From contig NZ_JALJWV010000001.1 in the NCBI RefSeq assembly GCF_024169655.1, positions 191,001-255,000 of the forward strand: a stretch of 64,000 bases of DNA, in the 5' to 3' direction. The DNA is from Pseudomonas marginalis (lineage in GTDB: Bacteria; Pseudomonadota; Gammaproteobacteria; Pseudomonadales; Pseudomonadaceae). Below the pieces are notes generated by a model. The model saw only the letters and a program-made list of their open reading frames with translations, had not been told where the DNA came from and did no database searches. Below are positions 60,913 to 64,000 of this stretch, one piece after another. Positions within the stretch are counted from its first letter, which is position 1; the number at the start of each line of letters is the position of its first letter. The position numbers and the translations under genes were made by a program.

Positions 60913-61698
60913 TTATCTACGCGCCGGCTGGTAGGTGCCGTTCTTGCCGTGCCCCGCCATCGCCTGATTGCTGCGCACGCTGATCATCAACTTGATATCG
61001 ATCCAGTCCACGCCCTGGGCCTTGAGCTTGGGCAGTTCGCGTTCGAGCACCGCCAGGGTCTGTGGATACGGATGGCCGATCATCACCGCTGAGCCCTGTT
61101 TATGGGCCAGTTTGATTGCGCTCTGCAATTGCGTGGTGATCGCGGCTTCGGTGCGTTCATCGTCGAGGAACACATCCCGCGAGATACTCGCGAGGCCGAT
61201 CTTCTGCGCTTCGGCGGCACCGACGGTCTGCGCGCTGGTGCGGCTGTCGACAAAGAACTTGTGACGCCGCTGCAATTCGCCCATCAGCCAGGCCATGGCT
61301 TCGGGCTGGGCGGTCATGCGGCTGCCCATGTGGTTGTTGATGCCGGCGGTGTAGGGCACGGCCTTGAACGCGGCGTCCAGGCGTTTGCCGAGTTCTTCGA
61401 TAGGCAGCTCGGGGTGCCAGGCGAACGGTCCGGTGGCCGGGTCCATGGGCATGTGCAGGATCACGACCTTGCCGGCCTTGTGCGCTTCGCGGGCGAATTC
61501 GGCGGCGTGGGGTGTGTCGGGCATGATCGCCGTGGTCACCGGGCCGGGCAGGGCCAGCACGCGGCGATCCCGGGGCAGGTTTTGCCCCAGGTCGTCGATG
61601 ATCAGGGTCAGGTAGGCTTTGTGCGGTTCGTTGGCCGGGGTCGCGTGGGCGACCCCGGCCAGGCTGCACAGTGCAGCGATGATCAGGGCAACGCGCAT
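60913..61698 (-). CDS. Divergent polysaccharide deacetylase family protein (YibQ-like)
   Basis: 261 residues with signal peptide MRVALIIAALCSLAGVAHA. The Polysacc_deac_2 fold is seen in YLTLIIDDLGQNLPRDRRVL, TTAIMPDTPHAAEFAREAHK, ILHMPMDP, GINNHMGSRMT and SAVMIGHPYPQTL. It is presumed to act on periplasmic polysaccharide or peptidoglycan, though activity in the family is little tested. It starts 1 bp after the ctpA stop, consistent with the common envC-ctpA-yibQ order. Confidence 0.9.
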   Translation of the reverse strand: MRVALIIAALCSLAGVAHATPANEPHKAYLTLIIDDLGQNLPRDRRVLALPGPVTTAIMPDTPHAAEFAREAHKAGKVVILHMPMDPATGPFAWHPELPIEELGKRLDAAFKAVPYTAGINNHMGSRMTAQPEAMAWLMGELQRRHKFFVDSRTSAQTVGAAEAQKIGLASISRDVFLDDERTEAAITTQLQSAIKLAHKQGSAVMIGHPYPQTLAVLERELPKLKAQGVDWIDIKLMISVRSNQAMAGHGKNGTYQPARR

Positions 61699-61699
61699 A

Positions 61700-63016
61700 T
61701 CAACGGCTGCGCGTGATGCTCAAGCCCTTGAGCAGGCTCAACGCCTGGGCCAGTTGATAATCATCGTCCTGCGGCATCGGCTTGGCTTTGGTGCTGCTGC
61801 CGGTCGGCTGGTCGGCGCCGCCGTTGCCATTGCCCAGGTGACCTTGCAGGTCGGCTTCCTTGTAGTACTCGCTGTCGGCCTCGTTGGTGATCTTGGCCTT
61901 GCGCACTTCGATGTCCGGCACGATGCCCTGGGCCTGGATCGAGCGGCCGTTCGGCGTGTAGTACAGCGCGGTGGTGATTTTCAGGGCGCGCTCGTTGTTC
62001 AGCGGCAACACGGTTTGCACCGAGCCTTTGCCGAAGCTGGTGGTGCCCATCAGCACGCCGCGCTTCTGGTCTTGCAGGGCGCCGGCGACGATCTCCGAGG
62101 CCGAGGCGCTGCCGCCGTTGATCAGCACGGCCAGCGGCACGTTTTCGCTGAGGTCGTTGCCGGTGGCCGAGAAGCGCAGCTCGGAGTTGGCGATACGGCC
62201 CTTGGTGTAGACGATCAAGCCTTTGGTGATGAAGTGGTCGACCACTTCCACCGCCGACTGCAGCACGCCACCGGGGTTGTTGCGCAGGTCGAGCACGATG
62301 CCGTTGAGCTTCTTGCCGTTGTCTTTACGCAGCTTGGCCAGAGCCTTGGCCACTTCGTCGCCGGTCTTGACCTGGAACTGGGTGATGCGGATGTAGCCGT
62401 AGCCCGACTCCAGCAACTGGCTCTTGACGCTCTTGACCGTGATGGTCGCGCGGGCCAGGGTCACGTCGAACGGCGCACCGCCGTCGCGCACCAGGGTCAG
62501 GGTGATTTTCTGGCCGATCTTGCCGCGCATCTTGTCGACGGCTTCGGTCATGGTCTGGCCACGGGTCGGCTGGCCGTTGATCTTGACGATCAGGTCACCG
62601 GCCTGGATGCCGGCCTTGGACGCCGGGGTATCGTCGATCGGCGAGACCACTTTGATCTGGCCATCTTCGGCGCCGACTTCAATGCCCAGGCCACCGAACT
62701 CACCGCTGGTGCTTTCCTGCAGTTCGGCGAAATCTTCCGGGCCGAGGTAAGCGGAGTGCGGGTCGAGGTTGCTGAGCATGCCCTTGATGGCATTTTCCAG
62801 CAGGGTCTTGTCGTCTACGGGTTCGACATAGGCTGCCTTGATCCGGTCCATGACCTCGGCAAAGGTGCGCAGCTCTTCCAGCGGCAACGGCGCCTTGGTG
62901 GTCGCGGCCGTGCCGGCGGGTGCAGCCGGTGCGGCCTGGTCGGCGAAAGCCAGAGGCGCGCCGATCACCAGAGCGATCGTCAGGGCCAGCGAAGTGAGGC
63001 GGGACAAATGCAGCAT
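61700..63016 (-). CDS. CtpA-type carboxy-terminal processing protease (S41)
   Basis: 438 residues with signal peptide (MLHLSRLTSLALTIALVIGA). A PDZ domain (about 95-180, GLGIEVGAEDGQIKVVSPID) is followed by the S41 core with the serine in GGSASASEIVAGAL and the lysine in TTSFGKGSVQTVLPL, the Ser-Lys dyad of the family. A Thr/Ala-rich stretch precedes the PDZ, and a low-complexity tail ends it. It degrades periplasmic proteins; in Pseudomonas such proteases limit peptidoglycan hydrolases. It lies between envC and yibQ. Confidence 0.93.
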   Translation of the reverse strand: MLHLSRLTSLALTIALVIGAPLAFADQAAPAAPAGTAATTKAPLPLEELRTFAEVMDRIKAAYVEPVDDKTLLENAIKGMLSNLDPHSAYLGPEDFAELQESTSGEFGGLGIEVGAEDGQIKVVSPIDDTPASKAGIQAGDLIVKINGQPTRGQTMTEAVDKMRGKIGQKITLTLVRDGGAPFDVTLARATITVKSVKSQLLESGYGYIRITQFQVKTGDEVAKALAKLRKDNGKKLNGIVLDLRNNPGGVLQSAVEVVDHFITKGLIVYTKGRIANSELRFSATGNDLSENVPLAVLINGGSASASEIVAGALQDQKRGVLMGTTSFGKGSVQTVLPLNNERALKITTALYYTPNGRSIQAQGIVPDIEVRKAKITNEADSEYYKEADLQGHLGNGNGGADQPTGSSTKAKPMPQDDDYQLAQALSLLKGLSITRSR

Positions 63017-63046
63017 GTCGAACGAACTCCTAATGTAGATGCGACC

Positions 63047-64000
63047 CTATCCTTGGGTGCGGCACCATTGTGCAGGGTCGCTCGGGCGGCCCTGCTGACG
63101 AATAGCGAAGTACAGCGCCGGAGTGTCCTGGCCGCCACTGTTACCGACAGTGGAGATGGATTCACCGGCTTTTACCACATCACCTGCCGACTTGAGTAAA
63201 GTCTGATTGTGGCCATAAAGACTCAAATAGCCATTACCGTGGTCGAGAATCACCAATAGACCGGCGCCCCGCAGCCAATCGGCAAACACCACGCGACCGC
63301 CGTGGACGGCGTGGACCTGGCTGCCGGCGGCTGCGCTGATCATCACCCCATCCCACTTGGCGCGGGTGTCATCGCCACGGGTTTCCCCAAAGCGTGCCAG
63401 TAGTCGACCATCAACGGGCCATGGAAGTTTGCCGCGAGCTGAAGCAAAAGGGCCGCCGAAGGATTCGCCCGCGCTGGAAACCAGCGGGCCAGGCGCTGCA
63501 TGCGCCGGTTTACGTGGGGCCGGAGCGTCGGTAGTGGCTGCCAGTTCGGCCTCACGCTGACGCTTTTTTTCTGCTTCCTGCTGGGCGATCAGCGCTTTTT
63601 GTCGCGCTTCCTCGGCCTCGCGTGCCTGGCGAGCCAGGGTTTCTTCGATGGTTTTCAATACTTTGGCCAGGTCGGCCTGGTCCTGCTCGCGGGCTTGCAG
63701 CTTGGCGTCACGGGCTTTCACGTCGTCATTGAGCTTGGCCAGGGCCAGTTGGCGTTCCTTGCGCACCTTGTCGAGCTGGTCGCGCTGGGTGTCGAGGGCG
63801 CTTTTCTGGTCGAGCAACTGTGACTGCTGGTCGGCGATTTCCTGTTCGACGTTGGCCAGTTGGCGCAGGGTTTCGTTGAAACCTTTCAATTGAGCCAGGC
63901 GGGCCTTGCTCAGGTAATCGTAGTAGGTCAGGGTGCGCGCGAATTTTTCCGGGTTCTGCTGGTTGAGCAGCAGCTTGAGGTATTCCTGGCGGCCGCTCTG
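63047..64000 (-). CDS. EnvC-like murein hydrolase activator, N-terminus beyond the window
   Basis: The frame is open through the right edge: RQEYLKLLLNQQNPEKFART near 63960, a long Gln/Glu/Lys/Arg-rich coiled coil down to about 63550, an Ala/Pro linker and a C-terminal LytM (M23-like) domain (GRLLARFGETRG, VHAVHGGRVVFADWLRGAG, GYLSLYGHN). The LytM part lacks the full zinc ligand set, as in EnvC activators of cell-separation amidases. The apparent internal start at 63889 is not the true one. It is followed by ctpA 30 bp on. Confidence 0.9.
   Translation of the reverse strand, partial: QSGRQEYLKLLLNQQNPEKFARTLTYYDYLSKARLAQLKGFNETLRQLANVEQEIADQQSQLLDQKSALDTQRDQLDKVRKERQLALAKLNDDVKARDAKLQAREQDQADLAKVLKTIEETLARQAREAEEARQKALIAQQEAEKKRQREAELAATTDAPAPRKPAHAAPGPLVSSAGESFGGPFASARGKLPWPVDGRLLARFGETRGDDTRAKWDGVMISAAAGSQVHAVHGGRVVFADWLRGAGLLVILDHGNGYLSLYGHNQTLLKSAGDVVKAGESISTVGNSGGQDTPALYFAIRQQGRPSDPAQWCRTQG

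Overview
The window is GC-rich DNA from a Pseudomonas of the fluorescens group. The gene families (LapA-type adhesin system, HisPJQM transporter, hisBH-hisAF, MutY/YggX, EnvC/CtpA), the REP sequences and the codon use all point there. Assignment is from reading the sequence; no database search was run.

Layout. (1) 1-1.2 kb: the near-complete end of a tyrosine integrase facing a tRNA-Thr, so an integrated element probably lies to the left of the window. (2) 1.6-25.2 kb: a complete Lap biofilm system. The type I exporter lapE-lapB-lapC runs left. The 5,024-residue adhesin lapA is divergent to it. A small conserved gene follows, then lapG-lapD on the opposite strand. LapA carries a TAAG LapG-cleavage site near residue 107, five 116-aa repeats, twenty-one 102-aa repeats, a vWFA domain, RTX repeats and a C-terminal secretion signal. 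LapD has degenerate GGDEF and EAL motifs, as expected of a c-di-GMP receptor. FleQ-like boxes sit in the lapE/lapA gap and upstream of lapG. (3) 25.4-32.7 kb: an orphan BcsQ-like ATPase, a methyltransferase, a basic amino-acid ABC transporter (hisP-J-Q-M order) and gabP with a sigma54-type promoter. (4) 32.7-34.5 kb: a duplicated intergenic REP region, one copy of which is interrupted by a complete IS3-family element with 25-bp inverted repeats and a GTC target duplication. (5) 34.5-39.3 kb: a small hypothetical gene, an alpha/beta hydrolase, a RelB/StbD-like antitoxin with a frameshifted RelE/ParE toxin, an SBF/ACR3-type transporter and a GT39 glycosyltransferase.

(6) 39.46-49.50 kb: a genomic island in tRNA-Phe. 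A 30-bp copy of the tRNA 3' end (attL) lies at 39460 and the intact tRNA at the other end. Similar 13-bp-spaced TTGTACG repeats lie just inside both ends. Cargo: a lipoprotein, an SRP RNA gene, a large AT-rich HD + Hsp90-like (GHKL) ATPase protein, a serine recombinase, a 24-bp perfect palindrome, small unknown genes, a ParB-like protein and a tyrosine integrase broken by a single-base frameshift. The HD-GHKL gene is the best candidate here for an undescribed (possibly defence) function.

(7) 49.65-64 kb: ordinary core genes: asmA-mutY-yggX with ATGA-type overlaps, an OFA-family MFS transporter, hisB-hisH-DUF2164-hisA-hisF plus a periplasmic binding protein, a trypsin-like protein whose catalytic serine is replaced by Phe, and the envC-ctpA-yibQ cell-division/peptidoglycan cluster, with envC cut by the window end.
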